DNA of 64,000 nucleotides from Enterococcus faecalis_A (GCA_051295955.1 JBPDWA010000005.1:1-64000); one strand, 5' to 3'; positions 19,001-27,337 are shown, counted from the first letter of the stretch. The notes: generated by a model from the letters alone, not told the origin. Numbers and translations are program-made.

Positions 19001-19283
19001 GTTCTTTAGTCGATGAATCAGCCGTGGACGAAGTGTCGGTTGCCGTCGTTCCGCCGGTTTTATTCACAGAGTTTGGCGTAGTTGATTCTACACTAGTAGT
19101 TGTTGGTTGGATTTGTGGCTCCAGCTTTTCAATACTGTAGTCTTGAGTGAGAGCTTGGTTGGAAGAAAATGGCGATAAGTTTTTAGTAGAAGCTGTCACT
19201 TCGTTTGCGTTCACATTACGAAAAAAAACGGAACCAAAAGCCAAACTAGCTACCAATGGAAAAAGTAAGCTTTGCTTTTTCAT
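16092..19283 (-). CDS. Large adhesin-like WxL protein with beta-helix and Ig-like regions
   Basis: This 1063-residue protein is the first gene of the WxL operon. In order it has a signal peptide (1-26), a Ser/Thr-rich linker (about 40-95), a long region of glycine- and asparagine-rich strands (about 110-640, with repeats such as GGKIQIDT, GGSITVNM and GGALSVHN) that looks like a pectate-lyase-like beta-helix adhesive domain, a segment near 690-800, a Big_6-type Ig domain (about 805-890, with TTTLSGTGEAGASV), and a C-terminal WxL domain with QAWSLKIKE and FTWILEDAP. By analogy with enterococcal relatives it may be an adhesin. No catalytic residues are claimed. It is divergent from the LytTR two-component genes. 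Confidence 0.92.
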   Translation of the reverse strand: MKKQSLLFPLVASLAFGSVFFRNVNANEVTASTKNLSPFSSNQALTQDYSIEKLEPQIQPTTTSVESTTPNSVNKTGGTTATDTSSTADSSTKELAKKAKTLTATADGFVGASTNAELEAALAAKEPKIRILAALTFDRDYTINHNVVIDFQNLAHNAQTHRIFFSEQPSLIEFQNFKITGADPAGLFGANQDENAIIVGFATDWLNIRYHFTGTLRLTGGFNIYGGSKLSTFYIPQGKVILDGVAGNIDIDPVTEGLYAAPGKCYFARVYRLEIINGTQLTAPYLGKFYGRLDASSEQVTSSVNSGIFVSGGSKIMISYNRADSVSDEGEIIDTLATNVFLQVEGTGTEFNINTQIDITNDNNRGIVQMRGSGSQVNVAAGGKIQIDTKTTSAFRLQGTNSQINVISGGSITVNMEHDKDTPGNNGMRFVGSGLALSVDGPGSSVKIEKNSGKSPAIRFENGNQTIKVTNGGALSVHNVGDGNEYSNHVSQGNQAILFDDTTGWFDSPGPATFSVEGEKSSIDIRADSGATLDTTGELDLSFNATEKTYLVMIGKTGKDNSGIISGNKLQVYLHNPTYFDFQNRRIGSTNSGIGGWVFQGNSNSTLEIINSEIALWHKNEASFNNFDQDPNYFSDVTDLQIVGTDLDTVSSTSSPGLLAELTATGAGMKSYNRISANNQLPVIDDLRVPTNADKKIYGHVSVPEGVDAQLRDAWADEVEVTLEITYADATKAPVQLTTQTVGQTDNDDGLNPWGEGRQGGLFELAVPDGQYLKTGDTIQVISAKKIKGAHSLTELNTSKTTVDIVPPEPAVLNIEQVNTKTTTLSGTGEAGASVMLMKNRTPFCNTTVDANGQFTLTIPENSLAINDKLEVFLNDNAGEAGAKGVINKPITNDGSGNYNPPGEALQFHDATFLPATVKIVEGTLSFEVPTTIDFGTLKVSGLRAEAVGQTIGRLLIFDQRHTKQAWSLKIKESQPLAVRHSDGSVQTIPGTLYFAAEANNYQLLSSEAQTVATGKATGEDPVDLTGLLTGSTGFKVVLSGNQQIPGQYSAEFTWILEDAPQK

Positions 19284-19681
19284 TGTTTCTCTCGTACCCC
19301 TTTCCCTTTAAAACAGAAAATATTCATTTTAATCTAATTTAAGAAAAAAATTTTTTCGTTTTCACACTTTGTTTTTTCATTCTATTCAAAAAAATAAAAA
19401 AATCATCATGAAAACCCCAAAATTAAAGCGAATAAAAAATATGATTATATAAAAGCGATCCGAAAAACTCTTTTTATTTTTTAATTTTAAATTATTAATA
19501 CTTACTGTTTATTAATAATACTACGATCTTTTTTTATATTCTTTACTTTCAAACGCATTTACGTTCCTTTGGTGCATTTCTATACATTGAATTTCTTAAA
19601 AATTTTTACACTTTAATAAAATAATTGTATAATTAGAAAGAGATTCAGCTGATTTTGGTTGAAAAAAGAGGAGAATACTTG
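19284..19681. promoter_or_regulatory. Divergent control region between the WxL operon and LytTR system
   Basis: This AT-rich 398-base gap carries the promoters of two divergent units. Rightward, TTTACA (19605-19610), a 17-base spacer and TATAAT (19628-19633) precede the regulator gene. Leftward, TATAAT lies near 19447 on the minus strand with no good -35, as is common at activator-dependent promoters. A near-repeat TTATTAATA occurs at 19492-19500 and 19509-19517. Whether it is a regulator site is unknown. Confidence 0.55.
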
Positions 19682-20449
19682 ATGAGTTTGACAATCCGAC
19701 TATTCATGATTGAAGATAGTCCTTTACAACAGAAAAAAAATCAATCTTTCATCAAACGCATCTTTGAAGAAAGTCATGCGATGGAGGTCCAAATAATTCC
19801 TTTGTTAAATTTAAAAAAATTTTATGAAGAAATACCGCTGACCACCTTTTATCCAACTGATGTTTTTGTTATTGATTATGACCTGAATAGTTATTTTAAT
19901 GGAATTGATGTTGCTAAAAAAATTAGAAGCTGTCATCCTGAGGCGATTATTAGTTTGCTGACGGCTTACCCCGATCAAGCAATCTCCGTAATTAATGCAG
20001 GTATTGCACCTGTTGCTTATATTGTTAAATCTCCAGAAGTTAAAGAAATGGAAACTAGCATACTACAATTAGCCAAGCATGTCGCTCTTTCTCTACATGA
20101 GCTTAGTGAGGATCGGCAAAAAATTATTTTATCCGTAGGCCCTGAAAAAAAATTAATTCCTTGTACTTCCATTTGCTATTTAGCCACCATAAAAAAAGAA
20201 AGAAATCGGATTTTTGTTGAAATGGAAGAAGAACAACTGATTGCCTCTGCCTCTTGGAAAGATATGCGCCAGCTTTTTTATAGCAATAAAAATTTTGTTA
20301 CTTTTAAATCCTATATTTTTAACTTAGAAGCAATTAGTCACTACAGTCGTGTAGAAAAATTCATTCGGTTTAAAAACGGTGCTATACTATTTTTAGGCAC
20401 TAAAATTTTAGATCGCTTAATCAAAGAACTTGAAAGGAAGCACCAGTAA
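19682..20449 (+). CDS. LytTR-family response regulator (AgrA-like)
   Basis: The 255-residue product has a receiver domain (about 1-125) with the acidic pair in MIEDS, the phospho-acceptor Asp in FVIDYDLN and the conserved Lys in YIVKSP. A LytTR DNA-binding domain (about 145-250) follows, with FVTFKSYIFNLEAIS. It pairs with the kinase gene that overlaps its stop by one base. The ATG at 19682 lies eight bases after AGAGGAG. Upstream TTG codons are in frame but less favoured. Position suggests it controls the divergent WxL operon (inference). It shares the unusual block LNxYFNGIDxAxKIR with the orphan regulator at 57967. Confidence 0.93.
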   Translation: MSLTIRLFMIEDSPLQQKKNQSFIKRIFEESHAMEVQIIPLLNLKKFYEEIPLTTFYPTDVFVIDYDLNSYFNGIDVAKKIRSCHPEAIISLLTAYPDQAISVINAGIAPVAYIVKSPEVKEMETSILQLAKHVALSLHELSEDRQKIILSVGPEKKLIPCTSICYLATIKKERNRIFVEMEEEQLIASASWKDMRQLFYSNKNFVTFKSYIFNLEAISHYSRVEKFIRFKNGAILFLGTKILDRLIKELERKHQ

Positions 20450-21750
20450 TGATGAGTTACGCAACCATGGAAGTGACCATGAGCGTTCAGTTTGTTTTGT
20501 TGATGCATTGTCTTAGCTGTATTTTCATGACATGGATTCTCGATGTTAAACAAGTACTGGATAAACAAGCCTGCCTAATTTTTTCCGCTTCATTAGTAGT
20601 CACTTCACTGCTATTGATCTGTCAAGCACCTCTACCATTGACCAGCGGCTTCTTTTTTGTCAGCATCGGCCTTAAATATTTTTTCTATATTCAAACATTT
20701 CGTTCGTGGTTACCGGGTACTTTGCTCATTATTTTAAAATATATTTTGATTGTGCTCAGCTGGTTTTTAACCTTTGACCTACCACGTATTTTTTTGGGAA
20801 TGGATATTTTCAACACTTTTTTTTGGATGTTAACTTTTCATATTCTTCAGCAAATCGTGTTGATTATTTTAGCTTACGCAGTAAAATACTTACTGATCAA
20901 ACTTAATTTTATTTATCGGCTCTATTCTTTTACTTTTGCTTATAAAAAGATTTCGTTGGCAGCTTTATTATTGGTAACTGTCTTATCGATCCTTCGTCAA
21001 AATCGCAGTTATCCAGACTACACAGAAACTTTTATCTTTTCGTTGTTTGTGATTGTTCTTTTACTCGCTGTCTCTTTTTTCTTAATTTGGATCACTAGTG
21101 AAAAACAAAATGAAGTAGCTGCTTTACAAATGAAGAATCAATACCTAGCTTCTGAACAAGAAGCCAGTACTCAATTAAAAGATTTCAAGCACGATTACAA
21201 AAATATGTTAATCGTTTTAGCTGAATACTTAGAACAAGAACGCTATCAGGAAAGTAAAGAGTATTTACGCAAAATCTTAGATTATTCACGACAAGAGCTT
21301 GATTTTGACTATTACGCCGATGTGTATAAATTAAAAAATATTGATCTGCAAAATTATCTCTTTGCTTTTATTACCAAATGTAAAAAACAGCAAGTAAAAG
21401 TAATGCTAACCGTCAAAGGTAAGGTTCAGTTGATTCCCGTCAATCCCGTTATCCTGGTAAGGATGATTGCAATTCTTGCTGATAATGCGTTAGAAGCTTG
21501 CGAAAACATTCCCAACAGTTTCATTCATATCTACATTGAATTTGTAGAAAAAAGTACTACTTTTACTATCAGTAACTCCTGTAGTGAAAAGGTGCCGCTG
21601 GAAAAAATTATGACGCTAGGTTATTCAACCAAACAGCAACATAGCGGTCGCGGCTTAGCTTACTTAACAAAAATCTCTAAAAAACTAAACGCCGACTTAA
21701 CTTTTACTTACCAAAAAAAAATTTTTACTGCTGTTTTGCACTTTAAATAA
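20449..21750 (+). CDS. AgrC-like sensor histidine kinase (HPK10, GHKL ATPase)
   Basis: The 433-residue product has six or so membrane helices over residues 10-215 and a cytoplasmic kinase domain. The phospho-accepting His is in FKHDYKNML (about residue 245), the N box is LADNALEACE (about 340-349) and the G box is GRGLAYLTKI (about 400). This is the architecture of peptide-sensing kinases such as AgrC and FsrC. The start codon overlaps the regulator stop (TAATG), and GAAAGGAAG precedes it. No AgrB-like protease or signal peptide gene is visible in the window, so the ligand is unknown. Confidence 0.92.
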   Translation: MMSYATMEVTMSVQFVLLMHCLSCIFMTWILDVKQVLDKQACLIFSASLVVTSLLLICQAPLPLTSGFFFVSIGLKYFFYIQTFRSWLPGTLLIILKYILIVLSWFLTFDLPRIFLGMDIFNTFFWMLTFHILQQIVLIILAYAVKYLLIKLNFIYRLYSFTFAYKKISLAALLLVTVLSILRQNRSYPDYTETFIFSLFVIVLLLAVSFFLIWITSEKQNEVAALQMKNQYLASEQEASTQLKDFKHDYKNMLIVLAEYLEQERYQESKEYLRKILDYSRQELDFDYYADVYKLKNIDLQNYLFAFITKCKKQQVKVMLTVKGKVQLIPVNPVILVRMIAILADNALEACENIPNSFIHIYIEFVEKSTTFTISNSCSEKVPLEKIMTLGYSTKQQHSGRGLAYLTKISKKLNADLTFTYQKKIFTAVLHFK

Positions 21751-21809
21751 AGACTGTAGATGAACTGTTTTTATTTTAAAAATACGAAACAGCTTTTTGG
21801 AGGAAACAG

Positions 21810-22316
21810 ATGAATATCCAGTTAACCCCGGCACAAAAAGACGATTTAGCCTATATTGTGGCTGTTTATAACCAAGCAATCACCACACGCTTAGCTACTG
21901 CCGATCTTACGCCGATTACGGTAGAGTCACGTCTGACTTGGTTTGCTCAGCATCAAGACTATAAGCACCCGTTGTGGTTAATTCAGCGGGGCAACGAAGT
22001 AGTCGGTTGGGCCAGTTTGAGTAGCTTTTATGGACGTCCGGCCTATCAACAGACGGTTGAAGTAAGTATTTATATCGATCCGGCCTATCAAGGGCAAAAA
22101 ATTGGATCAGCAGCTTTACAACAAGTAATCCAGCAAGCTCAATTACGATCAATGACTACTTTGTTAGCTTTTGTGTTTTCCCACAACTTACCTAGCTTAA
22201 CTCTATTTGAAAAAGCCGGTTTTGAAGCGTGGGGCAAACTACCAGGTGTAGCTTATTTGGATGATCAAGAAGCCTGCGACTTAACAATTCTCGGTAAGAA
22301 AATAAGGCAAGACTAA
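21810..22316 (+). CDS. GNAT acetyltransferase, phosphinothricin acetyltransferase-like
   Basis: The 168-residue cytoplasmic enzyme belongs to the GNAT fold. The acetyl-CoA loop is seen as VSIYIDPAYQGQKIGSAAL (about 88-106), and the opening DLAYIVAVYNQAITTRLATAD plus the closing NLPSLTLFEKAGFEAWG match the PAT/YncA-type subgroup that acetylates small amines or amino acid analogues. The substrate cannot be deduced. GGAGG precedes the ATG. It follows the kinase gene by 60 bases in the same direction, so read-through is possible. A strong terminator follows at 22344-22376. Confidence 0.88.
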   Translation: MNIQLTPAQKDDLAYIVAVYNQAITTRLATADLTPITVESRLTWFAQHQDYKHPLWLIQRGNEVVGWASLSSFYGRPAYQQTVEVSIYIDPAYQGQKIGSAALQQVIQQAQLRSMTTLLAFVFSHNLPSLTLFEKAGFEAWGKLPGVAYLDDQEACDLTILGKKIRQD

Positions 22317-22343
22317 TAAGGAAGTCTACGAATAATAAAAAAC

Positions 22344-22376
22344 ACGACCAACATTCAATAATAGAATGTTGGTCGT
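22344..22376. terminator. Bidirectional terminator between convergent genes
   Basis: ACGACCAACATTC and GAATGTTGGTCGT form a 13-bp stem with a 7-base loop. Runs of A lie on the left, serving the leftward direction. Confidence 0.75.
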
Positions 22377-22431
22377 ATTTGGCTACAGCCCAAGGCTCGA
22401 CCGCCAAGGATTTTGGCTTAAACTGTTTGTT

Positions 22432-23451
22432 CTAAGCTGCTTTAAATTGTTTAACAAAAGCCACTGTCTGCTGATAACAATTCTGCGCTTCTTTCAATCC
22501 ATAATCAAATTGGTACTCATGATCAATCTCTTTTTTCGTATCATTATAAAATAGAGACTGACTAGTTACACCTAAGCTTTTTAGTTTTTGATCTAAAGCT
22601 ATTCCTTGTTCTTGGAAAGAAAAAGCATTCCCATCGGTTATATAAGTAGGGGGAAATTGCTTCGTCAAATGATCCACCAGAGAGGCCTCTGCCACTTCCG
22701 GTGAATGTTGCCACTCTTTCTTGCCTACGAAGGCCCAGCCGACTGTTCGGACAAAGAATTTCAAGAAATTGTTATCTGATTTTTGTTTCAGCGTTTGTTT
22801 TAAATCAACGGGACCGCAATAGGAAATCGTCCCACAAATGTCATTTGGCGCAAAACTCTGTTTCATTTTTATCTGCTTAGCGTAAGTAGCATTGGTTTGA
22901 ATTAAAGTATATTGTAAAGCAATCTGAGCACCAGCTGAATCACCGCCAAATATGACATTTTTCATATCCAACATGCCATATTCAGCTTGATGTTGTTTGA
23001 GGTAATGCGTAAGTTCATCAACTTGTGTCAATTGTCCAGGATAATGTAAGTCAGGTGCTAATTCATAATTCATCGAAACAACCGCTACACCAGCATCAGC
23101 GGCGATATTTGTCGCAAATTCTTTGGTTCCTTCTTTATCACCACCAACAAAGCCTCCTCCATGCACCCAAATAATCGTCGGTACTGGCTGATTCATCTGT
23201 TTAGGATAATAAACATCAAAGGTATTTTTTTGATGTTCTGATGTATACTGACGGTCTTTGATGACTGTTACTTGCTTTTGGCTTTGTTGGTACTTCTCTG
23301 GATCGGTAATCTTCACTGTGCCGTTAAAGGCTTGGCTGATAATGAAAACACCCGGCCGCGGCGATACTTGAAAAGCGATAAAAATTCCTATTATTAGAAT
23401 AAGTACCAAACTTACTAGCCCTATGAAAAATCTAATTATTTTCTTTTTCAA
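22432..23451 (-). CDS. Membrane-anchored alpha/beta hydrolase (HSL-type esterase)
   Basis: The 339-residue product begins with an uncleaved-looking membrane helix (about 7-28), so the enzyme should face outward. The hydrolase domain has the oxyanion motif HGGGF at about 96-100 and the nucleophile elbow GGDSAGA at about 168-174. The likely catalytic acid is the Asp of ITDGN near 275, and the His is in EIDHEYQF near 313. This arrangement matches hormone-sensitive-lipase-type esterases acting on acyl esters. The substrate is unknown. It is convergent with the GNAT gene and is followed by a long gene-free stretch upstream. Confidence 0.88.
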   Translation of the reverse strand: MKKKIIRFFIGLVSLVLILIIGIFIAFQVSPRPGVFIISQAFNGTVKITDPEKYQQSQKQVTVIKDRQYTSEHQKNTFDVYYPKQMNQPVPTIIWVHGGGFVGGDKEGTKEFATNIAADAGVAVVSMNYELAPDLHYPGQLTQVDELTHYLKQHQAEYGMLDMKNVIFGGDSAGAQIALQYTLIQTNATYAKQIKMKQSFAPNDICGTISYCGPVDLKQTLKQKSDNNFLKFFVRTVGWAFVGKKEWQHSPEVAEASLVDHLTKQFPPTYITDGNAFSFQEQGIALDQKLKSLGVTSQSLFYNDTKKEIDHEYQFDYGLKEAQNCYQQTVAFVKQFKAA

Positions 23452-23781
23452 TCATTTTCTTCCTTTATTCTGCGATTTCAAACTATAAATATTCGAGCTT
23501 CATTATACCTCATTTTTATTAGAAAGAAAATCTAAAATTCCATTACCTAACCTACTACGAATTACCTTCAGACACAATTGTCCCCTGAGATTTTTTAAAA
23601 ATAAAGTGTGCTGCCTAAAAGAACGAGGTCTAGTTCCCAGACTACTAGTAAACACCCATCAATCAACACTTTCTGACTTTAGTTTATCTTATACAGAGCG
23701 GATTGCCGTTTATAGATGATACTTTTTAATAACTAATATTTAGATGATCTTGTTTGACAGGGAACGGTTTCTCAAAAAAGC
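23452..23781. other. Gene-free stretch upstream of the esterase
   Basis: No open frame, RNA gene or clear repeat is seen here. It probably holds the leftward promoter of the esterase gene near 23500 (AT-rich), but no good pair of boxes can be named. Confidence 0.4.
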
Positions 23782-23822
23782 TTGACAAGCAATTAATAAG
23801 CATTTATATCATAAGTATACTT
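23782..23822 (+). promoter_or_regulatory. Promoter and palindromic operator of the decayed SRPBCC/MarR unit
   Basis: TTGACA (23782-23787), a 17-base spacer and TATATC (23805-23810) are followed at once by the perfect palindrome AAGTATACTT (23813-23822). Its position at the start site fits autorepression by the MarR-type regulator encoded downstream (inference). Confidence 0.55.
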
Positions 23823-23839
23823 ACAAAAAGAAGAAACAA

Positions 23840-24256
23840 ATAAAATTTACTTTTGAAGCTGAAACAGAATTACTATTTGAACAAATTTACCCTTACTAGG
23901 CAGATCTCAAACAATGGTTAACCTAGGAAGATGATTTGAAAGATATTTCCCTAAAAGGTACCTTTACAACTGGTACTTTTGATCAAATGACTTTTAACCG
24001 ATCAACCGCTGATGGAATTTATTTTAACTTTGGTCGAACCGAATCAAGGATTTACTGATAAATCAACTATCCCTGGCGTAGGTTCACGCTTTTTTCATCA
24101 TCAGCTAAAAAAACCGATAAGAAAACTGTCGCTCAACACACAGTGGAATTCCATTCAGAAAACCGCTTAGAAACCACTGAAGATATCCCTTTTATCACTC
24201 AGGTTTTCGCTGACGCTCCGGCTTCTGTCTTTGCTTTAATCGAGGCCGCCAAATGA
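23840..24256 (+). pseudogene. Decayed SRPBCC/polyketide-cyclase-like protein gene
   Basis: Translation of the frame from 23840 gives KFTFEAETELLFEQIYPY, then TAG at 23897, a second TAG at 23924, and SLKGTFTTGTFDQMTF. The middle part, EPNQGFTDKSTIPGVGSRFF, is in another frame, and the last part from about 24115 returns to the first frame and ends at TGA 24254-24256. The expected ATG is ATA. The pieces fit the SRPBCC (START-like) ligand-binding fold of about 140 residues. Two nonsense codons, two frameshifts and a lost start show that it is dead. Its stop overlaps the MarR start by four bases, so they formed an operon. Confidence 0.75.
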
Positions 24257-24708
24257 CACATTTCCCATCCAAATTCAAAGAGAACGCCTCTGCTTCTGTT
24301 GGTTTATCCTTTATTAAAGTTTATAACCATTGGCATCGAAAAATACAAGAGTAACTAAAAACACCGTCATTGACTCACCCACAATTTATTGTTTTAGCTG
24401 CACTCGGTTATTTTAGTCAGCAACAGCAAGAAATCAAGCAAGTGATGATCGCAAAACAAACAGAAATTGACGTAATGATGTTTTCAACGATCCTTAAAAA
24501 TTCAGAAAAACAACAATTGATTCTACGTAGCACTTCAAGTCAAGATTCACGAGCAAAATACGTCCGTCTCACTGAAAAGGGCCAGCAGGTCTTAGCCCAA
24601 GCGCTATCACTTGTTGAAGCCCTTGAGGAAGAATTCATCGGTATACTTGGTGATCAAGGAGAGCAGTTGAATCAATTGCTCATAAAATTAATTCCTCAAG
24701 CTGAATAG
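24253..24708 (+). pseudogene. MarR-family regulator with one internal stop
   Basis: The frame starts at ATG 24253, overlapping the SRPBCC stop as ATGA, and runs to 24708. A single TAA at 24352-24354, probably from CAA, breaks it after KVYNHWHRKIQE. The rest is well kept: LTHPQFIVLAALGYF, the helix-turn-helix region and the wing STSSQDSRAKYVRLTEKGQ of a MarR winged helix. The full product would be about 151 residues. Reinitiation to give a fragment lacking the N-terminal dimerisation helix is possible but unlikely to work. The decay of the SRPBCC partner supports loss of function. Confidence 0.8.
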
Positions 24709-24758
24709 CTCTCATTTACAAAATAACTGCCTGCAAATTCAGTCGTCTATAAAAAAAG

Positions 24759-24866
24759 TTGAGCCAAAAGTCATTAAAGTGCGAGTAATTGGCGTAAAAA
24801 ACGCCCAATGTTTTTTCTATTGAGCAAATTCTATGAAATTACCAAAGCCCTTGACTTTTGGTCACT
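24759..24866. repeat. Dispersed intergenic repeat, copy 2
   Basis: It begins GAGCCAAAAGTCATTAAAG and ends TTGACTTTTGGTC, and the ends pair as a 10-bp inverted repeat. A-rich sequence lies before it and CTCTTTTT lies after it, so it could terminate in both directions. It lies between the convergent MarR and holin pseudogenes. Confidence 0.65.
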
Positions 24867-24871
24867 CTTTT

Positions 24872-25234
24872 TCCATAAAAAGTGGTATGCTTATGATTTA
24901 CGCCAGTTGTTGATCCACGGGCAAACCTATTAGGCTAATTAATTTGTAAATCATCTCCAGCTGAATTGACTAAAAAGAATGAATGTTTTAATTGTTTTGA
25001 CAACCGATATAAGCCCTCATCGCCAACATCAAGTCATGCTTGCTCTCAACCATATAATCTCAGGGCCTTATACTGATAACAAAACATCTGAGTTTGCTTT
25101 TTAGAAGGCTAGCTACAGATGATAGAGATAAAAGGCTGGATAATTCCTGCGATCTACGTACAAGTTTTTTGTTTGGAACGAGTAACTTTTTTAGCTAGTA
25201 AAGGTTGTCCCTTACCTAAACTTTTGCGGAACTG
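24872..25234. other. Gene-free stretch at the prophage remnant edge
   Basis: All frames are broken by stops. No repeat, tRNA or attachment core could be recognised. It is probably eroded phage or flanking sequence. Confidence 0.35.
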
Positions 25235-25495
25235 TTACCTCTCCTTTTTCGGCTTTTGATACGTAAGCGCTTGCTGGCTGTCACTCAAACTGTGTGTTGT
25301 CGGATCATTAACGATCCCTAAAATCACCAACAAGCCAAAAATACCATTCACAGTATTTAAAAGCTGCTGATTCAACGTATCCAAGTGTAATTATATGTCA
25401 AAGGGTGACATTAGTGCTTGAAATAATAACAAGACAGCCGGTATCAAGGCTAGCCAAAATTGTTTATTTTTTAACCGAACTTGCCAAATAATCAT
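25235..25495 (-). pseudogene. Phage holin (phi-LC3 type) with internal stop
   Basis: From ATG 25495 the frame reads MIIWQVRLKNKQFWLALIPA, then a membrane stretch, then a TAA codon at 25391-25393. It continues in frame with LDTLNQQLLNTVNGIFGLLV and the family tail ILGIVNDPTTHSLSDSQQAL, up to the stop at 25235. The 86-codon length, the two membrane helices and the DPTT..LSDS motif match phi-LC3-family holins, which permeabilise the membrane for endolysin release. One nonsense codon breaks it. GGAGGATAC lies before the start. It overlaps none of its neighbours and follows the XhlA-like gene by 10 bases. Confidence 0.8.
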
Positions 25496-25505
25496 TGTAT
25501 CCTCC

Positions 25506-25736
25506 TTAACTAAGACGCCATTCTTTGTCTTCCAAATCATCTAAGCGATGATTGGTTACTTTTTGTTTTTCTTCTAAAACATAGACTCTTTCAACAAAAT
25601 TATTATGTTTTTCCACTTTCTTTTCCAACTGTTCAATCCGATAAATCGTTAAACGGTGAGCTGTAACAATACCACCAAATGTCCCAATTAAAGTGCCACC
25701 TAAACTAATCAAGGAAACTAAAACAATCTCGCTCAT
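25506..25736 (-). CDS. XhlA-like phage lysis-module protein
   Basis: The 76-residue product has an N-terminal membrane helix (about 3-25, ISLGGTLIGTFGGIVTA) and then a charged coiled coil (RIEQLEKKVEKHNNF and VLEEKQKVTNHRLDDLE). This matches the XhlA/hemolysin-like or DUF-type proteins that stand beside holins in Firmicute prophages. The ATG at 25736 is chosen because AGGAGGCG lies six bases upstream; an ATG at 25793 has no such site. It lies between the endolysin and the holin pseudogene in one leftward lysis module. Confidence 0.82.
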   Translation of the reverse strand: MSEIVLVSLISLGGTLIGTFGGIVTAHRLTIYRIEQLEKKVEKHNNFVERVYVLEEKQKVTNHRLDDLEDKEWRLS

Positions 25737-25916
25737 AGAACGCCTCCTAATATTTTTTCTGAAATTTTGGATAACTAAATTGAAGATAGCCATTTTAGAA
25801 AACTACAAGATTACCTTAGTTGACGCTTGACAGTTTTTAGCTGAAAAAGTAAACACCTCCCGGAAATCCGGTACGAACATTTTTTAATTGATGACTGTAT
25901 CTGCTCCATTTAGATA

Positions 25917-25953
25917 ATAAATTTTTATTTAATGGTGCTAAATAAAAATTTAT
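25917..25953. repeat. Perfect AT-only inverted repeat
   Basis: ATAAATTTTTATTTA (25917-25931) and TAAATAAAAATTTAT (25939-25953) form a 15-bp stem around a 7-base loop. It lies between the endolysin and XhlA-like genes. It could be a weak terminator or replication/recombination relic; nothing else marks it. Confidence 0.5.
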
Positions 25954-26041
25954 TTAACGGAACAATTACCAATAATTTACCATTTACAAAAAATCAAAAA
26001 GCGAGAGATACTTATTAGTTAAGCAAGAGCACTCACTTTTT

Positions 26042-27337
26042 TTATTTAGCAGTTAGCTTAATTCGAATAGCTTGAATGGCTAACTTTTGGCCCGTAGTGC
26101 CAGCCGTGGCTCCGTTTTTCACCCAAGCCAGCCAACCTTTTTCGGCTACATGAACTTGATAATGAATGTCGTATTTCTTTTCAAGTCCATTCTTCAATTT
26201 AAGCTTCACGGCTTGTAAAGAACGCTTTTCCCCTAGGGTACCACCGCTGTTAGTCAGCCAGCCTTTTTCGGCTACATGGGCATCAATTTGTACATTTGAT
26301 TTATTACCGTCTACCAAAACTTCCAAGCATTCAGCTCCAATTCCCAAACCGGTAGTTCCAGCCATTTGGTTGTTTGTTACGTAGCCTAACCAACCTTCTT
26401 TTGATAAATGTAAACGGTAGGCCAAGCCTTTAGTGGCTGGTTTACTTGTTCCCTGAACGATTTGTTTACGAACCAGCTTCATCTTCATTGCTTCTAAATT
26501 GCGTTTTTCTCCTGTGGTTCCAGCTGTTTGCCCGTTTTTCACCCAACTCAACCAACCTTTGCCAGCTACATGTGCCTGATATTCCAGATGATAATAATTA
26601 GCTGCTTCACCAGTTAATTTGGCTTGAAAAGCTTCTAACACTTTTGATTTCCCTGTAGTTCCAGCAATCGCTCCACTTTTCACCCAATTCATCCAGCCGG
26701 TTCCGGCTACGTGAGCCCGATATTCAACAGAACCTTTAATACTATTGTTTTTAAAAATAATTTTTATTGCTTCCACTGGCAGCTTATATCCTGTAGAGCC
26801 GGAAAGCTCGCCGTCTTTCACATTATTCATCCAACCAACTTTACTTATATGGGTTTCATAGTTAATCCCTTTCGCAATCGCTCGAGCAGTGTTTTTTGGC
26901 GGCAATTTTGGTTTAGCGGGAGTCGATGGAGTGTAAGGCGGGCGAATTACCCCCCAAAAATTAGCATAACTTCTAGTATATGCTTTTGCCGGACCACTAC
27001 CGTCAAATGGCGCCTCCCCATTTTGCTCAACTGAAGTATAACTGGTCATCGTAGCGCTGGTAATAATTCCGGTGTGACCATATTGCCCTTGATCCCAAAT
27101 AAAAATATCTCCAGGTAATGGCAAGAAATCCGGTGTATTCTTAATACGTTGGAAGCCTGCCGGTAAACTTTGCGAAGCTAGATCGATAGCGTTTCCTGTA
27201 AAAGGATGACCAAACTTTTCAACCCCAAATTGAACAATTAAATCCATACATTGTGCTCCATAAGCTTTGTCATAATCAACTTTTTGCCCGATTTTACTAT
27301 TAGCCCATTTTACTGCTTCTTCTTTTGTAATTGTCAT
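26042..27337 (-). CDS. Phage endolysin: CHAP amidase/endopeptidase with six ChW repeats
   Basis: The 431-residue protein has an N-terminal CHAP domain (about 1-135) with the catalytic Cys in GAQCMDLIVQF (about residue 30) and His in QYGHTGIIT (about residue 87). A Pro-rich linker (about 135-150) leads to six ChW repeats of about 45 residues, each with a GW core such as GWMNWVKSG, GWLSWVKNG or GWLAWVKNG. CHAP enzymes cut amide or peptide bonds in peptidoglycan, and ChW repeats bind the wall. No signal peptide is seen, which fits release through a holin. The holin downstream is broken, so lysis is probably disabled. Confidence 0.92.
   Translation of the reverse strand: MTITKEEAVKWANSKIGQKVDYDKAYGAQCMDLIVQFGVEKFGHPFTGNAIDLASQSLPAGFQRIKNTPDFLPLPGDIFIWDQGQYGHTGIITSATMTSYTSVEQNGEAPFDGSGPAKAYTRSYANFWGVIRPPYTPSTPAKPKLPPKNTARAIAKGINYETHISKVGWMNNVKDGELSGSTGYKLPVEAIKIIFKNNSIKGSVEYRAHVAGTGWMNWVKSGAIAGTTGKSKVLEAFQAKLTGEAANYYHLEYQAHVAGKGWLSWVKNGQTAGTTGEKRNLEAMKMKLVRKQIVQGTSKPATKGLAYRLHLSKEGWLGYVTNNQMAGTTGLGIGAECLEVLVDGNKSNVQIDAHVAEKGWLTNSGGTLGEKRSLQAVKLKLKNGLEKKYDIHYQVHVAEKGWLAWVKNGATAGTTGQKLAIQAIRIKLTAK

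Noticed and set aside
19492..19517. TTATTAATA pair as a firm LytTR binding site
   Set aside because: The 17-base offset and AT-only sequence do not match the usual spacing and GTT-type core of LytTR sites.
25917..25953. AT-only inverted repeat as insertion-sequence end
   Set aside because: No transposase or target duplication adjoins it; simple base composition can produce such a stem.
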